A stretch of 64,000 nucleotides of DNA from Mumia xiangluensis (GTDB taxonomy: Bacteria > Actinomycetota > Actinomycetes > Propionibacteriales > Nocardioidaceae), in assembly GCF_010994095.1 (NCBI RefSeq), contig NZ_WJYO01000003.1:124001-188000 (forward strand), written 5' to 3'. The notes under the pieces are model-generated. The model was not told the DNA's origin. It did not search any database and saw nothing but the letters and a program-made list of their open reading frames with translations. Below, one piece after another: positions 1-7,077 of this stretch. Position 1 is the first letter of the stretch. Every line of letters begins with the position of its first letter. Both the position numbers and the translations under genes were made by a program.

Positions 1-1322
1 GCGTTGTAGAGGGTTGTCGCCACCTGCGAGACGCCGCCGCCGAGGTCCTCGCGGAAGACGCCGTTGCTGATCATGAAGCCTGCCGTGAAGCCGTTCGCGG
101 CGGTGCGCTCACCGACGGTGTCGTTGAAGCTGAACGTCTCGCCGGGCTCCAGGATCGTGCCGTTCACGAGCTCGGCGGCGCGGCCCTGGTTGATGTTGCG
201 GTAGGTGGCGTAGGGGAACCGCGTGGTGAACGAGCTGACCTTCTCGACGATCGCGAGCTTCTTGAGGTCGTCGGTCGTACGGTCGGGCTGCTTCTTCGAG
301 GCCTCGACAGTCAGGACCCGCTCGTCGCCGGACTTCGCGAGCACGGGGACGATCGCCGTCGCGACGTCGGCAGCCGCGACGCCGACACCCGGCGTGCCGG
401 GAACGACGGTCGGTGCGCCGTTGCGGATCGCGATCGTGGCGTCCTTCGCCGGCGTCCCGATGCCCGAGGTCGCCTCCGCCAGCGGCTCGGCGAGCTTCTT
501 GGGGTCGAGGACCGGCTCGAGCTTGCCGTCGGTCACCTGGATGCTGAGCGCCGCGGCGTAGTCGGCGGGTTCGAGCTCGGCCGACTTCTTGCCGACCACG
601 ATCTTGACCGGCCCGGAGACGGCCGGCTCGGCGACCTCGGACACGGCCGCCGTCAGGTCGTCGCTGGTGACGCTGGGCTCCAGCGAGTCGACGGGGAGCT
701 CCAGCGCGGTGTGCTCGAGCGGGTAGGCATCGCGCACCATCGCCACCGTCGCCTCCTGGTCGACCGCGCGGCCGGCCTTCGGCTCCGTGACCTCGGGGCG
801 ACCGTCGGGGAAGTCGATGCGTCCTTCGGCGACCTCGCGGTCGGTGTCCTCCGCGATCGACACCACGGCGCTGTCGAGAGTCTTCTGGTCCACGTCGAGC
901 TCCACCGGGAAGTCCTCGGACCCGATCAGCACGTCGATCATGGTGAGGGGGTTCCAGACGGACGACGCAGCACCCGTCTGGTCGATCGAGGCATCGAGGT
1001 CGACCGCGAGGCCCGCCTCCTTGGGCGTCAGCTCGTACGTCTTCTTGCCGCGCACGATCCGGACGGGCTCAGCCGCCGGCTCCTTCAGCGCGTCGCCGAG
1101 CGTGCTGCGGGCCTCGTCGAGGGAGAGCATCCCGACGTCGACGCCTCCGATCTCGGTCCCCGACGGCACCCGGTCGGAGGTCGCGAAATGGAGCACCACG
1201 TAGCCGACCACGACGACGATCCCGACCGCGGCGAGCACGATCAGGGCGATGATGTTGCCGCGCTTGCGGCTCTGCTCCTGGAGCGTCGGGTCCTGCTCGG
1301 AGAGCGTCGGTGCGGTGGCCAA
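1..1322 (-). CDS. VanW family protein (3' end beyond window)
   Basis: The reading frame runs from a TTG start off the left edge, so the C-terminus is missing. One membrane helix lies at about residues 23-46 after a short cytoplasmic, charged N-terminus. It is followed by two YoaR-like putative peptidoglycan-binding segments, recognisable by the paired phrases VRIVRGKKTYEL and VKIVVGKKSAEL. The start of the VanW domain follows (FTTRFPYATYRNIN, then GETFSFNDTVGERT). The TTG start is chosen because GAGGA sits 6 nt upstream and no ATG or GTG fits. Proteins of this family are membrane-anchored and act outside the cell on the wall; the precise reaction is unknown. It follows the flavin reductase gene by 34 nt and may be cotranscribed with it. 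Confidence 0.85.
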   Translation of the reverse strand, partial: MATAPTLSEQDPTLQEQSRKRGNIIALIVLAAVGIVVVVGYVVLHFATSDRVPSGTEIGGVDVGMLSLDEARSTLGDALKEPAAEPVRIVRGKKTYELTPKEAGLAVDLDASIDQTGAASSVWNPLTMIDVLIGSEDFPVELDVDQKTLDSAVVSIAEDTDREVAEGRIDFPDGRPEVTEPKAGRAVDQEATVAMVRDAYPLEHTALELPVDSLEPSVTSDDLTAAVSEVAEPAVSGPVKIVVGKKSAELEPADYAAALSIQVTDGKLEPVLDPKKLAEPLAEATSGIGTPAKDATIAIRNGAPTVVPGTPGVGVAAADVATAIVPVLAKSGDERVLTVEASKKQPDRTTDDLKKLAIVEKVSSFTTRFPYATYRNINQGRAAELVNGTILEPGETFSFNDTVGERTAANGFTAGFMISNGVFREDLGGGVSQVATTLYN

Positions 1323-1356
1323 TGGGTGTCCTCGTGTTCCGGGGAGTGCGTGCCGG

Positions 1357-1959
1357 TCAGCGATGCTGCTCGACCGGCGACGGGCCCGAGTTCTTCTCGC
1401 TCTCGGGAGAGCGCACGAGGGCACCGTAGTGCGAACGGTAGTAGAGCAGCGGCTCGCCGAGCCGGGTCTGGTCCAGATCGAGACCAGACTGTTCCGCATC
1501 GCTGCGGACGGAGGCGGCGAGGACCTGCCCGACGACGATCGTGTGGTCACCACCGTCGTACGTCTGCCAGGTGGTGCACTCGAGCCAGGCGATGCCGCGG
1601 TCGAGCAGCGCGGCACCGGTCTCGGCGCCGCGGTGGTGCGGCACCCGGGCGAGCTGGTCCTCCAGCGGGCGGCCCCGGTGCGCGAGCCACGTCGCGTCGT
1701 CCTGGCCGTCCTCCGACAGGATCGAGACGCCCCACGTGCCCGAGTCGAGCACGGCGTCGTGGAACCGGTTGCGACGGTCCACGACGACGAGCACGAGCGC
1801 GGGGTCGAGCGAGACCGACGTGAAGGCGCTCGCCGTCATCGCATGGTCGACCCCGTCGGCGACGCTCGTCACGACGGTCACACCGCTGGCGAAGCGGCCC
1901 AGGACGTCACGGAAGGCCCGTGACGTCGCGGGATCCAGAGGGTGGGACGCGGAGTTCAC
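1357..1959 (-). CDS. Flavin reductase domain protein (HpaC-like)
   Basis: A 200-residue protein of the flavin reductase-like fold, which binds FMN or FAD and reduces it with NAD(P)H, usually to feed a partner monooxygenase. Visible family phrases are FRDVLGRFASGVTVVTS near the N-terminus, the ASAFTSVSLDPALV flavin-binding stretch and the conserved DHTIVVGQV near residue 150. The GTG start overlaps the stop of the upstream DUF6113 gene in a GTGA, which decides it over the longer open frame. No partner oxygenase is adjacent; the FAD monooxygenase 2.4 kb away is of a self-sufficient NADPH-using class. It may serve a general flavin-reducing role. Confidence 0.85.
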   Translation of the reverse strand: MNSASHPLDPATSRAFRDVLGRFASGVTVVTSVADGVDHAMTASAFTSVSLDPALVLVVVDRRNRFHDAVLDSGTWGVSILSEDGQDDATWLAHRGRPLEDQLARVPHHRGAETGAALLDRGIAWLECTTWQTYDGGDHTIVVGQVLAASVRSDAEQSGLDLDQTRLGEPLLYYRSHYGALVRSPESEKNSGPSPVEQHR

Positions 1960-2378
1960 GATCCCAGCGTACGGGGACCGCCCGCCGGACCGGGGACGGT
2001 GTGACCCGCGCCTCGTGTCGTCCAGACGATGCCCACCACGAGGGCTGCGAGCGACCCGAGGAGGAACGCGTAGCCCAGCGTGTCGGCGGCCACCAGGTAG
2101 TCGCCCTCCGGCCGCGACGACGTCCCCAGGAACAGCACGACCGCGTACGCGCCGGCCAGCACGTAGGCACCCGCCTTGCCGACGGCGTACCCCGCCGCTC
2201 GGATCGTCACCACGACCGTCGCGAGCGTGAGGACCAGCCCCCACGGGATCGACGCGTCGACGTGCCGGTGCACGACGAGACCCGCGACGCACAGCGCCAC
2301 GCCGAGGAGCGCGGCGAGGGCGAGCGCGAGGGGTCGCGGCACTCCGGCTCGCCTACCGCGTGCCGGCGAAGAGGTCAT
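1956..2378 (-). CDS. DUF6113 family membrane protein
   Basis: A 140-residue protein with four predicted membrane helices (about residues 18-36, 45-63, 68-86 and 101-120) and little else. Genes of this family typically sit next to mshB in actinomycetes, and here the ATG lies 26 nt inside the end of mshB. At its 3' end it overlaps the flavin reductase start by 4 nt, so the three genes are translationally coupled. No catalytic residues can be seen and the function is not known; a role linked to mycothiol is only suggested by position. Confidence 0.8.
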   Translation of the reverse strand: MTSSPARGRRAGVPRPLALALAALLGVALCVAGLVVHRHVDASIPWGLVLTLATVVVTIRAAGYAVGKAGAYVLAGAYAVVLFLGTSSRPEGDYLVAADTLGYAFLLGSLAALVVGIVWTTRGAGHTVPGPAGGPRTLGS

Positions 2379-3267
2379 GCTCCAACGCGTCCTCCCCCGG
2401 GACCGGCGTGCCCTTCGCGATCCGGTAGAACTCCGTCCCCCACACGTAGGCGCCGAGGTTGTTCGAGAGCGCGAAGAACGGGCTGTCGACCTGGATCTGC
2501 GTCGGGTAGGCGCGCATCGCGTCGATCTTCGCCTCGGCGTACTCGTCAGCCACCACGGAGGCAGCGATCTGGTCGTCCGGCACCGCCATGAACGAGAGGT
2601 CGCTGTCGGGGTCCATGCCCTCGAACGTCGTGTGGTCGCCGGCCGCGCGCAGTCGGCGCAGGCCCTCGCGCAGCCACGACTCGGAGCTCGTCGTCCAGTA
2701 GACCTTCGCGACGTCCCAGGACTCTCCGAGGTCCTGCCGGTACGACGGGGTGGCCGCGAGTGCGACCGCGTACGTCGCCACCCGGTGCGCCTGGACGTGG
2801 TCAGGGTGACCGTAGTTGCCGAAGTCGTCGTACGTGATCAGGACCTGCGGCCGGATCTCACGGATGATCGCGACGAGATGGTCGGCCGCCTCGCGCAGGT
2901 CGGCGAGCCAGAACGCGTTGGGCGCGACGTCGGGGGCGACGGTCGCCGCGCCGGACTCCGACCAGGCCATGCCCGAGTCGCGGTACGTGCCAGCGCCGCC
3001 GAGCCACCGCGTGTCCGTGATACCGAGGATCTTCATCGCGGCGTCGCGCTCGGTGATCCGGTGCTCGCCGAGCCGGTCGTCACGGTCCGCGGCCAGGTGC
3101 GCGAGCTCGGGGACGAGGACCTCGCCCATCTCGCCGAGCGTGCAGGTCACGAGCGTGACGTGCGCGCCCTCCGCGGCGTACTTGGCCATCGTGGCGCCGG
3201 TGGTGATCGTCTCGTCGTCGGGGTGCGCGTGGACGAGGAGCATGCGGCGATCGGGGAGGTCGGACAT
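2353..3267 (-). CDS. mshB: N-acetyl-1-D-myo-inositol-2-amino-2-deoxy-alpha-D-glucopyranoside deacetylase
   Basis: MshB removes the acetyl group from GlcNAc-inositol, the second step of mycothiol synthesis in the cytoplasm. The protein is 304 residues, normal for the family. The zinc site is visible: H15 and D18 in AHPDDE, with D17 as the expected general base, and the histidine of GHPDHVQAH near residue 145. The C-terminal part (PFFALSNNLG, WGTEFYR) also matches the family. The ATG start lies just downstream of the oppositely oriented AraC gene, with 24 nt between the two starts. It heads a coupled group with the DUF6113 and flavin reductase genes. Confidence 0.95.
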   Translation of the reverse strand: MSDLPDRRMLLVHAHPDDETITTGATMAKYAAEGAHVTLVTCTLGEMGEVLVPELAHLAADRDDRLGEHRITERDAAMKILGITDTRWLGGAGTYRDSGMAWSESGAATVAPDVAPNAFWLADLREAADHLVAIIREIRPQVLITYDDFGNYGHPDHVQAHRVATYAVALAATPSYRQDLGESWDVAKVYWTTSSESWLREGLRRLRAAGDHTTFEGMDPDSDLSFMAVPDDQIAASVVADEYAEAKIDAMRAYPTQIQVDSPFFALSNNLGAYVWGTEFYRIAKGTPVPGEDALEHDLFAGTR

Positions 3268-3278
3268 GCAGGCAAGCC

Positions 3279-3284
3279 TAGACT
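3279..3284 (+). promoter_or_regulatory. -10 hexamer of leaderless AraC gene
   Basis: TAGACT ends 7 nt before the GTG at 3292. No Shine-Dalgarno sequence precedes the start, so transcription probably begins at the start codon. Confidence 0.6.
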
Positions 3285-3291
3285 CCGACCC

Positions 3292-4296
3292 GTGGCGACG
3301 ATGCGGTCAGCGGGCGTGAAGGGCTTCCGCGCGGTCGTCGAGTCGCTCGGCGGCGACGCCGACGCGCTGGCGCGCCGCGTGGGCCTCGACCCGGCGGTGC
3401 TCGACGAGGACGACATCCTCGTCGCCGACTGGCTGCTCGCCGACCTCCTCGAGGAGAGCGCGCACGCCCTCGCGTGCCCGGATCTCGGCCTGCGCATGGC
3501 GGCCCGTCACGGGCTCGACCTGCTCGGGCCGCTCGCGATCGTCCTCGTCAACTCGCCGACCACCGGGGAAGCGCTGGCGGCCGTCGCACGCTACCTGCGC
3601 TTCCACGCCGACACCATCCACGTCGGCCTCGGACCCGATCCCAGCGGCGCGCCGGAGACCGCCGCCTTCTCGTACGCGCAGGACGTCGGCGCCGAGCCGC
3701 CCGTGCAGGCGATGGATGCCGGGATCGGGTTCGTGCACCGCACGTTCGTCGAGATCACGGGACCCGGCTACGGGCTGCGGTCGATCCACCTGTCGTACGA
3801 GCCCGTCGCACCGCTCACGGCGTACGAGGACTTCTTCGGCGTCCCCGTCGTGACCGGCGCCGCGACGACGTACCTGCGCATCCCGGCAGACTTCGCGTCC
3901 ACGCCGATCGCCGGTGCGGACGAGGCGAACCGCGCCCGCGCGATGGCGTACCTCGAGTCGGTGCTGCCGCCTGAGCTCGAGGACTTCCCGGGCCGGACCC
4001 GCGCGATCGTGCACGAGACGCTCGCCTTCGTCCCGCCGCAGATGAGCCACGTCGCGCGCATCCTCAACGTCGGGGAGCGGACGTTGCAGCGGCGGCTCGC
4101 CGAGCGGGGCACCGGCTTCGCCCAGATCGTCGACGACGTGCGTCGCGAGACCGTCCACCGCTACCTGACGCGGACCTCGATGCCGTTGCACGAGATCTCG
4201 GCGGCGGTGGGGTTCGCCGAGCAGGCGACGCTGACCCGGAGCGCTCGGCGATGGTGGGGCCAGACACCGCGGGCCGTCCGCCACGGCACCACCTGA
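3292..4296 (+). CDS. AraC family regulator, arabinose-binding-domain type (VirS-like)
   Basis: The protein has about 334 residues. An N-terminal ligand-binding domain of the arabinose_bd type spans roughly residues 20-200. A C-terminal AraC double helix-turn-helix lies at about 240-325 (MSHVARILNVGERTLQRRL, then MPLHEISAAVGFAEQATLTR). Regulators of this subgroup include VirS of M. tuberculosis, which controls the mymA operon and responds to acid. The next gene here is a MymA-like monooxygenase, so it is probably its regulator, although the two are co-directional rather than divergent. GTG at 3292 is chosen from the -10 hexamer spacing; ATG at 3301 is an in-frame alternative. Confidence 0.9.
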   Translation: MATMRSAGVKGFRAVVESLGGDADALARRVGLDPAVLDEDDILVADWLLADLLEESAHALACPDLGLRMAARHGLDLLGPLAIVLVNSPTTGEALAAVARYLRFHADTIHVGLGPDPSGAPETAAFSYAQDVGAEPPVQAMDAGIGFVHRTFVEITGPGYGLRSIHLSYEPVAPLTAYEDFFGVPVVTGAATTYLRIPADFASTPIAGADEANRARAMAYLESVLPPELEDFPGRTRAIVHETLAFVPPQMSHVARILNVGERTLQRRLAERGTGFAQIVDDVRRETVHRYLTRTSMPLHEISAAVGFAEQATLTRSARRWWGQTPRAVRHGTT

Positions 4297-4397
4297 GATT
4301 GTCGTCGAGAGTCAAGTTCTCCCGCGTGGCCCGCGTCACAATCGAACGCGAGACGGACCTCGATCCGTCGCGGACGAGACCACCCGAAGGAGAACCC

Positions 4398-5894
4398 ATG
4401 GCCGACCGCACCGTCGACGTCCTCATCGTCGGCGCCGGCCTGTCCGGCATCAACGCGGCGTACCGCCTGCAGGAGCGCAGCCCCGGCACCACGTACGCGC
4501 TGCTCGAGGCGCGTGACGCGATCGGCGGCACCTGGGACCTGTTCCGCTACCCCGGCGTGCGCTCGGACTCCGACATCTTCACGCTCTCGTTCCCCTTCCG
4601 CCCGTGGCGCGGCGAGGACTCGATCGTCGACGGCGCGCACATCCGCGACTACCTGCTCGACACGGTGCGCGAGTCGGGCATCGGCGACCACGTCCGCGTC
4701 TCGACGAAGGTCCTCGCCGCCGACTGGTCGGCCGAGCGGGCCCGCTGGACGGTCACGGTCACCACGGGACGCGACCAGGTCGAGGAGACGTACGAGGCGC
4801 GGTTCGTGTTCTTCTGCAGCGGCTACTACGACTACGACGCCCCGTACGACCCCGGTTTCGCGGGCGTCGAGGACTTCGCGGGGCGCGTCGTCCACCCGCA
4901 GTTCTGGCCGGAGGACCTCGACTACGCCGGCAAGCGGGTCGTCGTCGTGGGCAGCGGCGCCACCGCGATCACGGTCGTGCCCGCCATGGCGGAGACGGCG
5001 GCGCACGTCACGATGCTGCAGCGGACCCCGACGTACGTGGTGGCGCAGCCGAAGCAGGACGCACTCGGCAACGCACTGCGCAAGGTCCTCCCGGCCCGCG
5101 CCGGGCATCTGGCCATGCGGAGCAAGAACACCGCGCTGCAGTGGACCTTCTACCAGGCGTGCCGTCGCCTGCCGAAGCAGATGGCGGGCCTGTTCCGCAA
5201 GGGCGCGGTCGCGGGGACCGGCTCGGAGGAGGTCGTCGACGCGCACTTCACCCCGCCGTACCAGCCGTGGGACCAGCGTCTGTGCATCTCGCCCGACGGC
5301 GACCTGTTCGCGGCGATCCGCGACGGCAGGGCTTCCGTCGTGACCGGTCACATCGACCGCTTCGTCGAGAAGGGCATCCGCCTCGCCGACGGAGAGGTGG
5401 TCGAGGCCGACGTCGTGGTGACCGCGACCGGGCTCGCGCTCAAGCTCCTCGGTGGGACGCGGATCAGCCTCGACGGGACTCCGGTCGACCTCGCGCACAC
5501 CTACGCGTACCGCGCCACGATGCTCAGCGGCGTCCCCAACCTGGCGTTCTGCATCGGCTACATCAACCTCTCCTGGACGATGCGCTCGGACATGACCGCG
5601 CGCCTGGTCGCCCGCATCGTCAACCGTCTCCGCGACTCCGGCGCCGACACGGTGACACCCGTGATCGACGGCACCCCGGACTCCCGCCCGCTGTTCGACA
5701 TGGAGTCCGGCTACATCCGCCGTGGGGCGCACCTGCAGCCGCGCGCGACGTCCGACTACCCGTGGTCGATGCGGCAGAACGTCGTCGTCGACGCGTGGGC
5801 GACGAACCGTGCCGACCTCGACGACGGCCTCGCCTGGAGCCGGTCGGCGCGCAACCGGACGCGTACGAGCGCGGGCACGGGCGCGAGCGCATGA
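4398..5894 (+). CDS. MymA-like flavin-containing (Baeyer-Villiger type) monooxygenase
   Basis: A 498-residue FAD- and NADPH-dependent oxygenase. The FAD Rossmann motif GAGLSG is at residues 12-17 and the NADPH motif GSGATA at 185-190. The Baeyer-Villiger fingerprint FxGxxxHxxxWP is complete, from F160 to P171. The early stretch GGTWDLFRYPGVRSDSD closely resembles MymA (Rv3083) and EthA as I remember them. Such enzymes insert oxygen next to a ketone or oxidise sulfides; in mycobacteria MymA is tied to envelope lipid remodelling. The ATG follows a strong GAAGGAGA at 4386-4393. Its stop overlaps the next start as ATGA, so it forms an operon with the dehydrogenase. The physiological substrate cannot be read from sequence. 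Confidence 0.93.
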   Translation: MADRTVDVLIVGAGLSGINAAYRLQERSPGTTYALLEARDAIGGTWDLFRYPGVRSDSDIFTLSFPFRPWRGEDSIVDGAHIRDYLLDTVRESGIGDHVRVSTKVLAADWSAERARWTVTVTTGRDQVEETYEARFVFFCSGYYDYDAPYDPGFAGVEDFAGRVVHPQFWPEDLDYAGKRVVVVGSGATAITVVPAMAETAAHVTMLQRTPTYVVAQPKQDALGNALRKVLPARAGHLAMRSKNTALQWTFYQACRRLPKQMAGLFRKGAVAGTGSEEVVDAHFTPPYQPWDQRLCISPDGDLFAAIRDGRASVVTGHIDRFVEKGIRLADGEVVEADVVVTATGLALKLLGGTRISLDGTPVDLAHTYAYRATMLSGVPNLAFCIGYINLSWTMRSDMTARLVARIVNRLRDSGADTVTPVIDGTPDSRPLFDMESGYIRRGAHLQPRATSDYPWSMRQNVVVDAWATNRADLDDGLAWSRSARNRTRTSAGTGASA

Positions 5895-7054
5895 GGGTCG
5901 TCACCTGCCACCGCGGCGAGCTCGCGGTCGCCGAGGTCCCCGACCCCGTCCCCGCGCGCGGCCAGGTCCTGATCGAGGTCACGCGGTGCGGGATCTGCGG
6001 GTCCGACCTGCACGCACGCACCCACAGCGACCTCACCGCCGACGGCGCCGCCGAGATCGGGTACGACGCGTTCATGCGCGCCGAGCAGACGGTCGTGATG
6101 GGCCACGAGTTCGCCGGGCGCGTCCTCGGCTACGGGCCGGGGTGCCGCGAGTCGTGGCCGATCGGCACCCGCGTGGTGTCGCTCCCGGTGCTCCGCCACG
6201 ACGACGGGGCTCACCTGACCGGGCTCTCGGTCCGCGCGCCAGGCGGCTACGCCGAGAAGATGCTCGTGTCCGAGGTCATGACGATGCCGATCCCGGACGG
6301 CGTGAGCGACGACCACGCCGCGACGACCGAGCCGCTCGCCGTCGCGTACCACGCCGTACGCCGCAGCGAGGTCCGCAAGAAGGACGTCGCGATCGTCGTC
6401 GGTTGCGGACCGATCGGGCTCGCGGTGATCCTCATGCTCAAGGCAGCCGGCGTGCGCACGGTCGTGGCGAGCGACCTGTCGGCAGCGCGGCGGAGCCTCG
6501 CGACCCGGTGCGGCGCCGACATCGTGGTGGACCCGCGGGTCCACGCGCCGTGGACGGCGTACGGCGAGCGCAAGGGCCACCTCCGGACCGCTCCGAGCCT
6601 GATCGAGCTCGGCATGGACACCATGAAGGTGCTCCGACGCGTCCCGGGCCTCCCGTGGTGGCGCGTGATGCGCGCCGCCGAGAAGGTCGGTGCGACGCCG
6701 CGCGGACCGGTCGTCTTCGAGTGCGTCGGTGTGCTGGGGATGATCGAGGACGTCATCACGCACGCGCCGCTGCTGTCGCGCGTCGTGGTCGTCGGGGTGT
6801 GCATGGAGCCGGACACGTTCCGTCCGTCGATGGCGATCAACAAGGAGATCGACCTGCGGTTCGTCTTCGCCTACGGCCCGGACGAGTTCTACGAGACGCT
6901 CCACATGATCGCGGACGGCACGATCGACCCGTCGCCGCTGCTGACGGGCACCGTGGGTCTCGACGGTGTCGCCGCCGCGTTCGAGGCCCTCGGGGACCCG
7001 GAGCGCCACGCGAAGATCCTGATCGATCCGGCGAGCGACGTCTCGGTGCCCTGA
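5891..7054 (+). CDS. Zinc-dependent alcohol dehydrogenase (MDR family)
   Basis: A 387-residue medium-chain dehydrogenase. Catalytic zinc ligands are visible as C33 in CGICGSD and H72-E73 in GHE. The cofactor-binding Rossmann loop is GCGPIG near residue 175. The four-cysteine structural zinc lobe usual in alcohol dehydrogenases is absent: the segment after residue 90 has no CxxCxxC. An insertion around residues 215-260 (ERKGHLRTAPSLIELGMDTMK) is also unusual. Coupling to the monooxygenase by ATGA suggests it supplies or consumes a carbonyl in the same pathway; the mycobacterial mymA operon also contains an alcohol dehydrogenase (adhD). Confidence 0.9.
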   Translation: MRVVTCHRGELAVAEVPDPVPARGQVLIEVTRCGICGSDLHARTHSDLTADGAAEIGYDAFMRAEQTVVMGHEFAGRVLGYGPGCRESWPIGTRVVSLPVLRHDDGAHLTGLSVRAPGGYAEKMLVSEVMTMPIPDGVSDDHAATTEPLAVAYHAVRRSEVRKKDVAIVVGCGPIGLAVILMLKAAGVRTVVASDLSAARRSLATRCGADIVVDPRVHAPWTAYGERKGHLRTAPSLIELGMDTMKVLRRVPGLPWWRVMRAAEKVGATPRGPVVFECVGVLGMIEDVITHAPLLSRVVVVGVCMEPDTFRPSMAINKEIDLRFVFAYGPDEFYETLHMIADGTIDPSPLLTGTVGLDGVAAAFEALGDPERHAKILIDPASDVSVP

Positions 7055-7064
7055 CCCGCCCCGA

Positions 7065-7070
7065 TACGCT
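7065..7070 (+). promoter_or_regulatory. -10 hexamer of leaderless S9 peptidase gene
   Basis: TACGCT lies 7 nt before the ATG at 7078. A GGAGG is present but ends only 1 nt from the ATG, too close to act as a ribosome binding site. Confidence 0.55.
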
Positions 7071-7077
7071 CGGAGGC

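Noticed and set aside
4161-5732. 523-codon minus-strand frame opposite the monooxygenase
   Set aside because: It mirrors the codon bias of the real gene; no domain or start signal is visible.
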